Assembly: GCF_900188385.1 (NCBI RefSeq)
Contig: NZ_FZOI01000007.1
Span: 147,821 to 211,820, forward strand
Length of the DNA: 64,000 nt
Direction of reading: 5' to 3'
Source of the DNA: Azospirillum sp. RU38E
GTDB taxonomy: Bacteria; Pseudomonadota; Alphaproteobacteria; Azospirillales; Azospirillaceae
The first letter of the stretch is position 1. Each line of letters opens with the position of its first letter. The position numbers and the translations under genes are program-made. The notes below the pieces were generated by a model. It did no database searches and was not told the origin of the DNA. It saw nothing but the letters and a program-made list of their open reading frames with translations. Positions 1 through 9,265 of the stretch are shown here, in pieces.

Positions 1-2024
1 CCGCCGACGGCACGCTGGCCGATGGGGCCGTGGCCCGCGCCATTGCCGCCGGCGGGTCGGAACAGCCGCGCCGCGACCTGCGCGCGGCGCTCGATGGCCG
101 ATCCTACGCCCCCACGCCCGCCACCGCCCCGGATGAGATGCGGGCCGATGCCCATATCCCCCGCCCCGGTGCCGTGGAACATCTGCTGGTGGTGGAAGAG
201 GCTGACCTGGAAGCCTGGGTGACGGAAGGGCTGGAAGCCGGCATCGTCGCCGTGGATACGGAAACCGACGGGCTGACGCCGACCCGCTGCAATCTGGTGG
301 GCATCTCACTGGCCACCAAGCCGGGCCGCGCCTGCTATATCCCCATCGCCCATATTGATCCGTCCACGCCCAAGGGCGATCAGGGGGGCTTGGATTTCGG
401 CACCGCCCCGCCGCCGCCCAAGCAGATTGCCCTGGGCCGGGCCATGGATATCCTGCGCCCGCTGCTGGAACATCCAGGCGTGCTGAAGGTCGGGCATAAT
501 ATCAAGTTCGACTGGCAGATGTTCGCCAAGCATGGCGTCAATGTCGCCCCCATCGACGATACGATGCTGCTTTCCTACGTTATCGGCGGCGGCAAGCATG
601 GCCATGGCATGGATGAGCTGGCGCAGCGCCATCTGGGCCATAGCTGCATTTCCTATGATGAGGTGACGGGCACCGGCAAGGCGCGCATCACCTTTGACCG
701 GGTGCCGCTGGACAAGGCCACGGCCTATGCGGCGGAGGATGCCGACATCACCCTGCGCCTGTGGCATGTGCTGAAACATGACGTGCTGGCCGACCGCATG
801 GTGACGGTGTACGAGACGATTGAACGCCCGCTGGTGCCCGTGGTGGCGCAGATGGAAAGCGACGGCGTGCTGATCGACCGCGCCGTGCTGCGCGAATTGT
901 CGGGCGATTTCGCCAAGCGCATGGTGGAGCTGGAAGCGGAAATCCACACCCTGGCGGGCCGCAGCTTCAATGTCGGCAGCCCCAAGCAGCTGGGCGAGAT
1001 TCTGTTTGATGAGATGAAGCTGACCGGGGCCAAGAAAAGCGCCAAGACCGGTGCTTATTCCACCGACAGTTCGGTGCTGGAAGAACTGGCCGACCAGGGC
1101 GTGCCGATTGCCCAGAAGGTGCTGGACTGGCGGCAGTTCGCCAAGCTGAAATCCACCTATACCGACACGCTGGCCGAACAGATTGATGCCAGGACGGGCC
1201 GGGTCCATACCAGCTTCGCCCTGGCCATCACCTCCACCGGTCGGCTGTCCTCCACCGATCCCAACTTGCAGAACATCCCCATCCGCACGGAGGAGGGGCG
1301 CAAGATCCGCCGCGCCTTTGTGGCGGCACCGGGCCATGTGATGCTGTCGGTGGATTACAGCCAGATTGAATTGCGGCTGGTGGCGGAAATGGCCGGCATC
1401 CCGGCCCTGCAAAAGGCTTTCCGCGAGGGGATCGACATTCACGCCATGACGGCATCCCAAGTGTTCGGCGTGCCGCTGGACCAGATGACGTCGGAAATCC
1501 GCCGCCGGGCCAAGGCGATCAATTTCGGCATCATCTATGGCATTTCCAGCTTCGGCCTCTCGCGCCAGTTGGGCATCTCACCGGGCGAGGCCGGGGCCTT
1601 CATCAAGGCATATTTTGAGCGCTTCCCGGAATTGCAGACCTATATGGACAAGACCAAGGCGGAAGCGCACGCCCAGGGCTATGTCACCACCCTGCTGGGC
1701 CGCAAATGCTGGATTCCCGGCATTCAGGAAAAGGGGGCGCGGCGTTCCTATGCCGAACGTCAGGCCATCAACGCCCCTATCCAGGGCACAGCCGCCGATA
1801 TCATCAAACGCGCCATGATCCGCCTGCCCGCCGCCCTGGCGGCAGCCGGGCTGAAGGCGCGGATGCTGTTGCAGGTACATGACGAACTGTTGTTCGAGGT
1901 GCCGGAAGCAGAAATCACCGCCACGGCGGCCCTGGTGAAACAAGTGATGGAAACCGCCACTGATATCGGCGTGCCCCTGGTGGCCGAGGCCGGGCACGGG
2001 GCGTCATGGGCGGAGGCACATTGA
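1..2024 (+). CDS. polA: DNA polymerase I, 3' part (5' end outside window)
   Basis: Open from the first complete codon (frame starting at base 3) to a TGA at 2022, so the 5'-nuclease domain lies mainly upstream of the window. The visible part has a 3'-5' exonuclease domain with its metal-binding signatures: VDTETDG near 250, a GHNIKFD block near 495 and YAAEDAD near 730. Proofreading is therefore probably intact. The polymerase domain carries motif A (DYSQIELR, about 1350-1376), motif B (RRRAKAINFGIIYG, about 1498-1540) and motif C (QVHDELLF, about 1871-1895). The enzyme fills gaps and removes RNA primers in repair and lagging-strand synthesis. It converges on the yceI operon across a GC-rich hairpin. 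Confidence 0.97.
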   Translation, partial: ADGTLADGAVARAIAAGGSEQPRRDLRAALDGRSYAPTPATAPDEMRADAHIPRPGAVEHLLVVEEADLEAWVTEGLEAGIVAVDTETDGLTPTRCNLVGISLATKPGRACYIPIAHIDPSTPKGDQGGLDFGTAPPPPKQIALGRAMDILRPLLEHPGVLKVGHNIKFDWQMFAKHGVNVAPIDDTMLLSYVIGGGKHGHGMDELAQRHLGHSCISYDEVTGTGKARITFDRVPLDKATAYAAEDADITLRLWHVLKHDVLADRMVTVYETIERPLVPVVAQMESDGVLIDRAVLRELSGDFAKRMVELEAEIHTLAGRSFNVGSPKQLGEILFDEMKLTGAKKSAKTGAYSTDSSVLEELADQGVPIAQKVLDWRQFAKLKSTYTDTLAEQIDARTGRVHTSFALAITSTGRLSSTDPNLQNIPIRTEEGRKIRRAFVAAPGHVMLSVDYSQIELRLVAEMAGIPALQKAFREGIDIHAMTASQVFGVPLDQMTSEIRRRAKAINFGIIYGISSFGLSRQLGISPGEAGAFIKAYFERFPELQTYMDKTKAEAHAQGYVTTLLGRKCWIPGIQEKGARRSYAERQAINAPIQGTAADIIKRAMIRLPAALAAAGLKARMLLQVHDELLFEVPEAEITATAALVKQVMETATDIGVPLVAEAGHGASWAEAH

Positions 2025-2040
2025 GGGCGAGCATAAAGGA

Positions 2041-2060
2041 GGGGCGGGAAAGCCCGCCCC
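2041..2060. terminator. Hairpin between convergent polA and yceI genes
   Basis: A perfect 8-bp stem (GGGGCGGG / CCCGCCCC, loop AAAG) sits in the 43 bp between the two convergent stop codons. It is flanked by short A and T tracts rather than a long T run. It probably ends transcription from both sides, though it is weak as an intrinsic terminator. Confidence 0.5.
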
Positions 2061-2067
2061 CTTAACG

Positions 2068-2640
2068 TCAGGCTTTCGGTGTCGCCTTCAGGTCGAAATC
2101 GACATCCACCTTCAGGGCCACCCATTGGTCGGTGGCCCATTGGCCCTGGCCGACGCCGAAATCACTGCGCAGCAGCGTCACCTTGCCCTTGGCGCGGGTG
2201 GCGGCACCGTCGGGCGACAGGGTGAAGGGCAGCACCAGCGGGCGGCTGACGCCCTTCATGGTCAAGGTGCCCTCAGCCTCATAGGCATTGTCACCGGTGC
2301 GGCGGAACGTGGTCGCGGTGAAATTCGCCTGGGCGAATTTATCGATGGCGAACCAGTCGGCCCCCGGCAGGCTGCCATCACGCTGGGCATCGCCGGTCTT
2401 GGCGCTGGCCATGTCGATCAGCACCTCCACCTTGCCGCCCGCCTCCGGCTTGGCCGGGTCGAAATCGATCTTGGCGCTGAATTTCTCGAACTTGCCCTGG
2501 AAGCTCTGGCCCAGCTGGATGCCGGTAAAGCCCAGGCGGGACTGGGCCCCCTCCACCTGCCATTCACCGGCGGCGGCGGGCAGGGCCAACAGGGCAACGG
2601 TGGAGCCCGCCAGCAGCAGGCGTTTCAGTGCGGACATCAT
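2068..2640 (-). CDS. YceI family periplasmic protein (distal copy)
   Basis: Predicted 190 aa. It begins MMSALKRLLLAG, a typical Sec signal peptide ending near AAAGEW. The rest matches the YceI lipocalin-like beta-barrel pattern (WQVEGAQSRLGFTG at the start, FGVGQGQW near the end), a fold that binds isoprenoid or other amphiphilic ligands. The start at 2640 is preferred because an AAAGG ribosome site lies 9 nt upstream; the reading frame stays open further upstream but that part overlaps the b561 gene. It follows the b561 gene by 5 bp and is surely co-transcribed. It is a diverged paralogue of the protein at 3309-3923. Confidence 0.88.
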   Translation of the reverse strand: MMSALKRLLLAGSTVALLALPAAAGEWQVEGAQSRLGFTGIQLGQSFQGKFEKFSAKIDFDPAKPEAGGKVEVLIDMASAKTGDAQRDGSLPGADWFAIDKFAQANFTATTFRRTGDNAYEAEGTLTMKGVSRPLVLPFTLSPDGAATRAKGKVTLLRSDFGVGQGQWATDQWVALKVDVDFDLKATPKA

Positions 2641-2645
2641 GATGA

Positions 2646-3245
2646 TCAACCTTTCCGGGGGGCCAGCCAGCGCGGCAGCATACTGCGCAGTACATGGTCG
2701 TGCAGGATCAGCGCGTGGCGCAGGGCGGCCGCGATATGCACAAATAACAGCGCCAGCAGGGTCCAGCCGCCCAGCCCATGCGCCGTTTCCGACAGGCTGT
2801 TCAGGGTTTGGCGCAGGGCGGCATCCGTTGGGGCTGGCAGATGCGGGATCAGGAAATAGCCGAACCAGCTGGTCGGCAGGTTCAGGGGCGAGACGGAGAC
2901 CAGCAGCCAGCCGGACAAGGGCAGCCCCAGCAGCAGGGCGTAAAAGCCCAGATGCGCCAAACGCGCGCCCAGCTTCTCCAGGGTCGGCATGGCATCGGGC
3001 AAAGGCGGCGGCCGATGGCCCAGGCGCCAGACCAGCCGGATCAGCGTCAGCGCCAGCACGGTAATGCCCAGCGCCTTGTGCCATTGATAAAGATTGAAGG
3101 CCGTCATGCCCGGCGCCATGCGGGTCATGGTCAACCCGCTGGCCAGCATCAGGAAAATGGCGGCGGCCGTCGCCCAGTGCAGCGCCATCGCAACCCCGCC
3201 ATAGCGCGGGTCGTGCTGGCCATCATGCGTTCCCGTGCCCGTCAT
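2646..3245 (-). CDS. Cytochrome b561 family membrane protein
   Basis: Predicted 199 aa from ATG 3245, with a strong AAGGAG site 9 nt upstream. Four hydrophobic segments are visible (for example ATAAAIFLMLASGLT, LGFYALLLGLPLSGWLL and LGGWTLLALLFVHIAAA). Candidate haem-ligand histidines lie in ALHWATA, YQWHKAL and FVHIAAALRH. This fits the diheme b561 family that moves electrons between quinones and periplasmic partners. It sits between two yceI genes, an arrangement common in proteobacteria, which suggests a shared function in membrane redox or lipid-quinone handling. Confidence 0.88.
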   Translation of the reverse strand: MTGTGTHDGQHDPRYGGVAMALHWATAAAIFLMLASGLTMTRMAPGMTAFNLYQWHKALGITVLALTLIRLVWRLGHRPPPLPDAMPTLEKLGARLAHLGFYALLLGLPLSGWLLVSVSPLNLPTSWFGYFLIPHLPAPTDAALRQTLNSLSETAHGLGGWTLLALLFVHIAAALRHALILHDHVLRSMLPRWLAPRKG

Positions 3246-3308
3246 GGCCCCGGTCTCCTTAAAAAGATGGAGCGGTGCGGGCGGGGAAACCGCCCGCACC
3301 GCATCACA

Positions 3309-3923
3309 TCACTTCTTCAGCTGCAGTTCCGAACCGATGCGCAGCGTCACCTCGTCGCCCACGGCGGGGACATAGGCGCTGACGCCGAAATCGGAGCGCT
3401 TGATGGTGGTCGTGGCGTCAAACCCGACGCTGTAGACCTTATTGATGAAGTTCGGGCCAGCCTGGTTGAAGGTGACATCCAGGGTCACCGGCTTGGTCAC
3501 GCCCTTCAGGGTCAGGTTGCCGGTCACCTTGGCCTTGTTCTTGCCCGTCAGCTCCACCTTGGTGCTCTTGAAGGTGGCCTTGGGGAACTTGGCGCCGTCA
3601 AAGAAGTCCGGCGACAGCAGATGCTCGTTCAGCTCCTTCAGGTCGGTGGAGATGGCGGTGACATCCACCGTCACATCCAGCACCGACTTGGCCGGGTTGG
3701 CGGCGTCCAGCACCAGCGTGCCTTCGGCCTTGGGGAACGTGCCGTAATAGGTGGAATAGCCCAGGTGGTTGATGGCGAAGACAACCTTGGTGTGGGTCGG
3801 CTCCACCGCATAGGTGCCGGACTTCACAGCCGCCGGATCCTGGGTCAGATCCTGGGCAATGCCCTGGCCGGCGGTCAGCAGCAGGGCGGCGCCGAACAGA
3901 CCGGCGATAAGGGTACGGGACAT
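3309..3923 (-). CDS. YceI family periplasmic protein (proximal copy)
   Basis: Predicted 204 aa from ATG 3923, chosen because GGAG lies 9 nt upstream and a clear signal peptide follows (MSRTLIAGLFGAALLLTAG, cleavage near GIAQ|DL). The mature part starts GTYAVEPTHTKVVFAINHLGYS, the canonical YceI opening, and includes SDFGVSAYVPAVGDEV at the C-terminus. It is the first gene of the leftward yceI / b561 / yceI operon, with a 63-bp gap to the b561 start. The annotated open frame can be extended 15 codons upstream, but that adds residues before the signal peptide. Confidence 0.92.
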   Translation of the reverse strand: MSRTLIAGLFGAALLLTAGQGIAQDLTQDPAAVKSGTYAVEPTHTKVVFAINHLGYSTYYGTFPKAEGTLVLDAANPAKSVLDVTVDVTAISTDLKELNEHLLSPDFFDGAKFPKATFKSTKVELTGKNKAKVTGNLTLKGVTKPVTLDVTFNQAGPNFINKVYSVGFDATTTIKRSDFGVSAYVPAVGDEVTLRIGSELQLKK

Positions 3924-4317
3924 GGTGTGCAACTCCGTCTTGGTGGGGTTCAACATGGGGGCCAGCATGACCCAGAATCCGCTTTGCCACTATCCGGCAT
4001 ATTTGGGACGCAATGTTTCGCCCAGTGCAACAATCGTCCCGCTGTAGTGGCCACGCCGCCGTTACATGGCACCCTTGCTGCAGATGCGTGCCCGTCAAGG
4101 GGTGGGCTGTCCCTCAGCCTTGTGCCGCCAAGGGTGGGGTCATCGCCACCCTGTGCGGCAGCGCGCAAATCAATGTGCATGGGAGGGACCTTTGGACGGT
4201 TGATCCCGGTTGGCATAGTGCTAAAGTGCCGCCCGCGTGGGGACGGACCCTGCGCGCGGTCCGTTGACACCCCGTCGCGGCCGGCCCGTCTCCCATCCAG
4301 AGCAAGACGGCTGACCT
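3924..4317. other. Intergenic region between divergent yceI operon and sucC
   Basis: This 394-bp stretch has no credible ORF; short frames in it have no ribosome site. It should hold the promoters of both divergent units. One candidate for sucC is TTGATC (4201-4206), a 16-bp spacer, and TAAAGT (4223-4228). A GG-N10-GC match (TGGCACC-N4-CTGCA) ends at 4082 but lies more than 220 bp before sucC, so it is not called. No riboswitch was recognised. Confidence 0.35.
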
Positions 4318-5514
4318 ATGAATATTCATGAGTACCAGGCCAAGGGCCTGTTGAAGAAGTACGGTGTCGCGGTTCCGCGCGGCGGCGTTGCCTACACGCC
4401 CGAGGAAGCGGCCAAGGTCGCGCAGGAGCTGGGCGGCCCCGTCTGGGTGGTCAAGTCGCAGATCCATGCCGGTGGCCGTGGCGCTGGTCGTTTCCAGAAC
4501 GACCCGAACGGCAAGGGCGGCGTCCGCGTCGTCAAGAGCGTGGAAGACGTGCAGACCAATGCCGCCGCCATGCTGAACCAGGTGCTGGTCACCAAGCAGA
4601 CCGGTGCGGAAGGCAAGGAAGTCAAGCGCCTCTATATCGAGGAAGGCGCTGACATCAAGCGCGAGCTGTACCTGTCCATGCTGCTGGACCGTGGCTCTTC
4701 CCGCGTCACCATCGTCGCCTCCACCGAAGGCGGCATGGAGATCGAGGAAGTGGCCCACAGCCATCCGGAGAAGATCACCAAGGTCGCCATCGACCCGGTG
4801 CAGGGCCTGCAGGGCTATCACGCCCGCAAGGTCGCCTTCGCCCTGGGCCTGGAAGGCAAGCAGGTGAACGCCGCGGCCAAGTTCATGGCCGCCATGTACA
4901 AGGCGTTCATCGACCTGGACATGAGCATGGTGGAAATCAACCCGCTGGTCGTGACCGGTGCGGGTGAGGTCATCGCGCTCGACGCCAAGGTGAACTTCGA
5001 CGACAACGCCCTTTACCGTCACCCGGACGTGGAAGAACTCCGCGACGAGGACGAGGAAGAGGCGTCGGAGACCGAGGCCACCAAGCACGGCCTGAACTAT
5101 GTGAAGCTGGATGGCAACATCGGCTGCATGGTGAACGGCGCTGGTCTGGCCATGGCCACCATGGACATCATCAAGCTGTATGGCGGTGAGCCGGCGAACT
5201 TCCTGGACGTTGGCGGCGGCGCCACCAAGGAGCGCGTCACCACGGCGTTCAAGCTGATCCTGTCCGACCCGAATGTCGAAGGCATCCTGGTCAACATCTT
5301 CGGCGGCATCATGCGCTGCGACGTGATTGCGGAAGGCGTCGTTGCCGCCGCCCGCGAAGTGTCCTTGCATGTTCCGCTGGTTGTTCGTCTGGAAGGCACG
5401 AACGTCGATCTCGGCAAGAAGATCATGGCCGAATCCGGCCTGCCCATCCTGTCGGCCGACAATCTGGCCGACGCTGCCGAGAAGATCGTGAAGGCCGTGA
5501 AGGAGGCCGCGTAA
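4318..5514 (+). CDS. sucC: Succinyl-CoA synthetase (ADP-forming) beta subunit
   Basis: 398 aa, the usual family length. It starts [17 protein letters not shown], and the ATP-grasp region follows ([17 protein letters not shown] near residues 42-60). The C-terminal CoA-ligase domain has the signature [17 protein letters not shown] and [15 protein letters not shown]. With SucD it converts succinyl-CoA to succinate in the TCA cycle, conserving energy as a nucleoside triphosphate. The sucD start follows one base after the stop, so the subunits are made together. Confidence 0.98.
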   Translation: MNIHEYQAKGLLKKYGVAVPRGGVAYTPEEAAKVAQELGGPVWVVKSQIHAGGRGAGRFQNDPNGKGGVRVVKSVEDVQTNAAAMLNQVLVTKQTGAEGKEVKRLYIEEGADIKRELYLSMLLDRGSSRVTIVASTEGGMEIEEVAHSHPEKITKVAIDPVQGLQGYHARKVAFALGLEGKQVNAAAKFMAAMYKAFIDLDMSMVEINPLVVTGAGEVIALDAKVNFDDNALYRHPDVEELRDEDEEEASETEATKHGLNYVKLDGNIGCMVNGAGLAMATMDIIKLYGGEPANFLDVGGGATKERVTTAFKLILSDPNVEGILVNIFGGIMRCDVIAEGVVAAAREVSLHVPLVVRLEGTNVDLGKKIMAESGLPILSADNLADAAEKIVKAVKEAA

Positions 5515-5515
5515 C

Positions 5516-6388
5516 ATGGCCGTTCTCGTTAACAAAGACACCAAAGTCATCTGCCAGGGCTTTACCGGCGCGCAGGGGACTTTCCATTCCGAACAGGCCA
5601 TCGCCTATGGCACCAAGATGGTCGGCGGCGTGACGCCCGGTAAGGGCGGCTCCAAGCATCTGGACCTGCCGGTGTTCGACACCGTGGCCGATGCTGTGTC
5701 GAAGACCGGTGCGAACGCTTCGGTCATCTATGTGCCGCCGCCGTTCGCCGCCGACGCCATCCTGGAAGCCATTGATGCCGAACTGCCGCTGGTGGTCTGC
5801 ATCACCGAAGGCATTCCGGTGCTGGACATGGTGCGCGTGAAGCGTGCCCTGGCCAACAGTGCGACCCGTCTGGTCGGTCCGAACTGCCCGGGTGTCATCA
5901 CCCCGGACGAGTGCAAGATCGGCATCATGCCGGGCCACATCCATCGCCGTGGCAAGATCGGCATCGTGTCCCGTTCCGGCACGCTGACGTACGAAGCGGT
6001 GGCGCAGACCACGGCGGCCGGCCTGGGCCAGACCACCTGCATCGGCATTGGCGGTGACCCGGTCAACGGCACCAACTTTGTCGACGCGCTGGAGATGTTC
6101 GCCAAGGATCCGGAAACCGAAGGCATCATCATGATCGGCGAGATCGGTGGTGACGCTGAGGTGAATGGTGCGGAGTACATCAAGGCTTCCGGCCTGAAGA
6201 AGCCGGTCGTCGGCTTCATCGCCGGTCGCACTGCCCCGCCGGGCCGCCGCATGGGCCATGCCGGTGCCGTGATCTCCGGCGGTAACGACACCGCCGAGTT
6301 CAAGGTGGAAGCAATGCGCGCCGCCGGTATCCATGTCTCCGAAAGCCCGGCCAGCCTGGGCTCGACCATGGTGAAGGCGCTGGGTTGA
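5516..6388 (+). CDS. sucD: Succinyl-CoA synthetase alpha subunit
   Basis: 290 aa. The CoA-binding Rossmann domain opens [29 protein letters not shown]. The catalytic phospho-histidine lies in [14 protein letters not shown] (about residue 246), with the supporting GPNCPGVI and GRTAPPGRR motifs. It is translationally linked to sucC and followed by an intrinsic terminator, so sucCD is a two-gene unit here. The 2-oxoglutarate dehydrogenase genes that often follow in related genomes are absent from this window. Confidence 0.98.
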   Translation: MAVLVNKDTKVICQGFTGAQGTFHSEQAIAYGTKMVGGVTPGKGGSKHLDLPVFDTVADAVSKTGANASVIYVPPPFAADAILEAIDAELPLVVCITEGIPVLDMVRVKRALANSATRLVGPNCPGVITPDECKIGIMPGHIHRRGKIGIVSRSGTLTYEAVAQTTAAGLGQTTCIGIGGDPVNGTNFVDALEMFAKDPETEGIIMIGEIGGDAEVNGAEYIKASGLKKPVVGFIAGRTAPPGRRMGHAGAVISGGNDTAEFKVEAMRAAGIHVSESPASLGSTMVKALG

Positions 6389-6429
6389 GCTTAAGGCCAG
6401 ACCAGAGCAGCTTCGTTGAGTAAAGAGAA

Positions 6430-6461
6430 CCCGCCGGGGCAGCCCGGCGGGTTTTTCTTTT
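6430..6461 (+). terminator. Intrinsic terminator of sucCD
   Basis: Stem CCCGCCGGG / CCCGGCGGG with a 4-nt loop, followed directly by TTTTTCTTTT, 40 bp after the sucD stop. Confidence 0.93.
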
Positions 6462-6603
6462 GTGGGGTGCTGGTGCCGATGATGCAGGTCAATGACCTTT
6501 CGCCTCCCTTGGCGCATAAGCGGCATGGCTTGACGCTTCGACCCTGTACGGGCAAGGGTGCCGCCGTGATTGTCCATTGCCGCTCTGGGGAGCCCTGACG
6601 CCC

Positions 6604-7260
6604 ATGTCCACCAAGCCTGTCATCGCTATCGATGGTCCCGCCGCCAGCGGCAAGGGCACGCTTGCCCGCCGCGTCGCCCAGGCCATGGGCTATGCGCTGC
6701 TGGATACCGGCGCGCTGTACCGGGCGGTGGGCCTGTCGATGATCCGGGCCGGTCAGGATGTGCGCGATGTCGAAGCGGCCATGGCGGCGGCGCGCGCGCT
6801 GGATGCCGAGCGTATTGCCGAACTGACGGCTGATCCGGCCTTGCGCCAGGATGAAACGGCGCAGGCCGCCTCCATCGTCTCGGCCTATCCCGGTGTGCGC
6901 CAGGCGCTGCTGGAATTCCAGCGCGACTTCGCGGCCAACCCGCCGGGCGGGGCGGCGGGGGCGGTACTGGACGGGCGGGATATCGGCACCGTCATCTGCC
7001 CGGACGCGCCGGTGAAGCTGTTCGTCACCGCTTCGGTGGAGGTGCGGGCTGAACGCCGGTTCAGGGAACTGGGCGGGGGCACGGCCGGTGTGGATTTCAC
7101 TGCCGTGCTGGCCGATATGCGGGCGCGCGACGAACGCGACACCACCCGCGCCTTTGCCCCGCTGGTACCAGCGGAGGATGCCGTGGTGCTGGATAATTCC
7201 GACCTGGGCCCCGATGCGGCATTTCAGGCCGCCATGGATGTGATCCGCGCCACCATATAA
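6604..7260 (+). CDS. cmk: Cytidylate kinase
   Basis: 218 aa from ATG 6604; GGGGAG lies upstream, and homology begins at once with [20 protein letters not shown]. The longer frame from 6577 adds nine residues of no evident value. GPAASGKGT is the P-loop. The NMP-binding region includes [14 protein letters not shown] and a LID-type RFRELGG segment. It phosphorylates CMP and dCMP. In many alphaproteobacteria cmk directly precedes rpsA. Here a two-gene insert separates them. Confidence 0.96.
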   Translation: MSTKPVIAIDGPAASGKGTLARRVAQAMGYALLDTGALYRAVGLSMIRAGQDVRDVEAAMAAARALDAERIAELTADPALRQDETAQAASIVSAYPGVRQALLEFQRDFAANPPGGAAGAVLDGRDIGTVICPDAPVKLFVTASVEVRAERRFRELGGGTAGVDFTAVLADMRARDERDTTRAFAPLVPAEDAVVLDNSDLGPDAAFQAAMDVIRATI

Positions 7261-7291
7261 TCACCATCGCATAATTGATTTTCACAAGGAC

Positions 7292-7321
7292 GCCGCCGGG
7301 TAACTGGCGGCTTTTTATTTT
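7292..7321 (+). terminator. Intrinsic terminator of cmk
   Basis: Stem GCCGCC / GGCGGC with an 8-nt loop, followed by TTTTTATTTT. It isolates cmk from the downstream low-GC gene pair. Confidence 0.8.
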
Positions 7322-7491
7322 GGGGCGTGGGCCATATTCCATTGATTATATCTTTGCCACTATCCAACTCTGTTTAGAATGGTGTAATGACAGAGCAGGC
7401 TTGAAGCTGCGCGTTTTTTTCCTCGCCGGCGGCAAATGATGTTCAGCTTTTCCTTTCTCTTCCCGTCCTGTTCGGCGCCTTAGGAGGCGGC

Positions 7492-8193
7492 ATGAGTCGC
7501 GTACGTATGGTGAGCGCTTCCCGCGCTGCGAAAGATCAGTTCGAAAAGGATAGTTTATTGGGTAAGTCGTTGGGGCATTGGCGTATCCAGTTCCCGATCG
7601 AGTTATCCTTATATCTGGAGAACCAGACGGGCCTGCCATTTCTATACAATTACGAGATCGAACGGGCCCTGAAGGAGGGGGATGATGATCTTATACTTGT
7701 CTTTATCCATGATGATGTGACCCTGCTCGATTTTTTTTGGCCAGATACATTGTCGAAGTGGACGCGCACTTTCGATATTGTTGGCTTGGCCGGCAATGTA
7801 CGCCGCACCCCATTGCAGCCGACCTGGGGCCATATTCTCAATGAAAGCGGGAATTTTGAGCCCGACCAGGAAGTAAATCTGTGTGGCGCCGTATCAACGG
7901 GACTGAGCTTTCCCAGCCTCATTGGTTATTACGGGGCTCCTGGGCGGGAATGCCGCTTGATGGATGGTCTGTTTCTGGCCGCGCGCACGGAAATATTTCG
8001 CCGTTTCGGTCTGCGGTTCGACGTTGGTTTTCCCTTCCATTTCTATGATCTGGATTTATGCCGACAGGCGGAGCTTCTGGGCATACGCATGGGCGTGGCA
8101 CCAATCCCAGCTCTGCACGCCAGCGCCGGTAATTATGGCGGCGGCGCTTGGTTAGAGGGATATCGAAACTATCTGGCCAAATGGGGGGAGTGA
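7492..8193 (+). CDS. Glycosyltransferase, GT2-like (StrF-type domain)
   Basis: 233 aa behind a strong AGGAGG site. The segment LILVFIHDDVTLLDFFW resembles the metal-binding stretch of the 'glycosyltransferase-like family' that includes StrF (PF13712 type). The later DGLFLAARTEIFRRFGLRFD and FHFYDLDLCRQAELLG pattern is the usual acceptor-side block of GT2 enzymes. No membrane segment is visible. The sequence is visibly less GC-rich, with AT-ending codons (ttatcc, ttatat, gatgatgat), unlike the flanking cmk and rpsA. That suggests acquisition by transfer. It is paired with a methyltransferase 6 bp downstream; together they probably decorate a surface glycan or small molecule. Substrate unknown. 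Confidence 0.8.
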   Translation: MSRVRMVSASRAAKDQFEKDSLLGKSLGHWRIQFPIELSLYLENQTGLPFLYNYEIERALKEGDDDLILVFIHDDVTLLDFFWPDTLSKWTRTFDIVGLAGNVRRTPLQPTWGHILNESGNFEPDQEVNLCGAVSTGLSFPSLIGYYGAPGRECRLMDGLFLAARTEIFRRFGLRFDVGFPFHFYDLDLCRQAELLGIRMGVAPIPALHASAGNYGGGAWLEGYRNYLAKWGE

Positions 8194-8199
8194 AGCGCC

Positions 8200-8871
8200 A
8201 TGCAGCAGACGCCGATGCACCCACTCATTAACAAAAATCTGTTGGCAACAATCCCTTCAGGCCTATCGCGGGTGGTTGAGGTTGGTTGCAGCTCTGGTGC
8301 CTTGGCCGCCGCTTACCGCGCTACCAATCCAGGGGTCCATTATGTGGGGGTGGAAATTGATGCACAATATGCCGCCGCCGCCGCCGCACACTGCAGCGAG
8401 ATACTGGTAGGTGATATCGAGCAGATGGATTTGGCCATGGTGCCAGCTTTCCAAGGTGCCCAAGCCTGGATTTTCGGCGATGTGCTGGAACATCTGCGGA
8501 ATCCCTGGGAGGTGCTCACCCGCATCCGTGCGATTCTGCCACCCGGCGGCTATCTCATTATCTGCATTCCTAATGTTCAGCATTGGAGTGTTCAGATAAT
8601 GTTAGCAACTGGTCAGTTCCGCTACGTTGAATCGGGTCTGCTGGACCGTACCCATCTTCGCTGGTTCACGCGCGTCACGATGCTGGAGATGTTATTCACC
8701 ACCGGTTATCGGGTGGAACAAGCTAAAGGTGTTTTACTGGACGAGACCATGCCTGACTTTATGCGGCAGGCCATTACCGCCATCGTCGAAGCCCAGGGCG
8801 GGAATGCGCAGATAGCGATCAAGGATGCCTTGCCCTTTCAATTTGTAGTGCGGGCCGTCGCCAACGACTGA
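8200..8871 (+). CDS. Class I SAM-dependent methyltransferase
   Basis: 223 aa. Motif I is VVEVGCSSGALAAAY (about residues 23-37), followed by an acidic ribose-binding residue in YVGVEID. Motif IV is AWIFGDVLEHLRNPWEVL, and PGGYLIICIPNVQHWS is the usual post-I loop, all typical of the Methyltransf_23 group. Base composition is low-GC like the glycosyltransferase just upstream, and the 6-bp spacing points to one transcript. An alternative start at 8215 (MHPLINKN) would remove five residues. Confidence 0.85.
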   Translation: MQQTPMHPLINKNLLATIPSGLSRVVEVGCSSGALAAAYRATNPGVHYVGVEIDAQYAAAAAAHCSEILVGDIEQMDLAMVPAFQGAQAWIFGDVLEHLRNPWEVLTRIRAILPPGGYLIICIPNVQHWSVQIMLATGQFRYVESGLLDRTHLRWFTRVTMLEMLFTTGYRVEQAKGVLLDETMPDFMRQAITAIVEAQGGNAQIAIKDALPFQFVVRAVAND

Positions 8872-9265
8872 TCCGCACGGATCTGACAGGGCCCATGCCG
8901 ACTCTATCGGTTGCGGCGAAGGCAGTTTCCGGCTATATAGCCCGCCTTGCCCCGAAGGGCATGAAAGATCATGACGCGATGCGTTGCCGGGGGCTGGAAA
9001 ACAGCCCCGCTGGTATCGCTCGCGTTCTGCTATTGAACGTCCTCGCCGCCGGTATGGTGGCGTAGCCATGGGCTTTCATCAAGGGCGGCCATGCTGCCGC
9101 CCTCTTCGGGAACAGGAAAGCTGGCCTTCGGGCTGGCTTGGCAAAGCCGCCGGGTATGATGCCTGGCGCGGCGGTGGTGAAGCCACAGAACCGGTTCGGG
9201 CGTGCCGGGGATGGGTGGAAGCGCCGTTGGGATCAACCCGAAACAGTCTGCCCATTGGAGTTTAC
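8872..9265 (+). other. Long untranslated leader region before rpsA
   Basis: 394 bp with no convincing gene. It holds two hairpins: GGGGCTG / CAGCCCC at 8990-9008 (loop GAAAA) and GGGCGGC / GCCGCCC at 9083-9102. Neither has a T run. They could act in the rpsA 5' UTR, whose translation is often autoregulated, but I recognise no described S1 leader motif. The promoter of rpsA should lie here. Confidence 0.45.

Noticed and set aside
306..1460. 384-codon open frame antisense to polA
   Set aside because: The sense strand carries all polymerase motifs; the antisense frame has no recognisable feature.
4067..4082. Sigma-54-like match TGGCACC-N4-CTGCA upstream of sucC
   Set aside because: Spacing is right, but it lies over 220 bp before sucC and a TCA-cycle gene is not an expected RpoN target. 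Kept only as a weak coincidence unless transcripts are found.
4114..5601. 495-codon open frame antisense to sucC, and a similar one antisense to rpsA at 9233-10459
   Set aside because: Both mirror highly biased codons of abundant proteins and show no homology.
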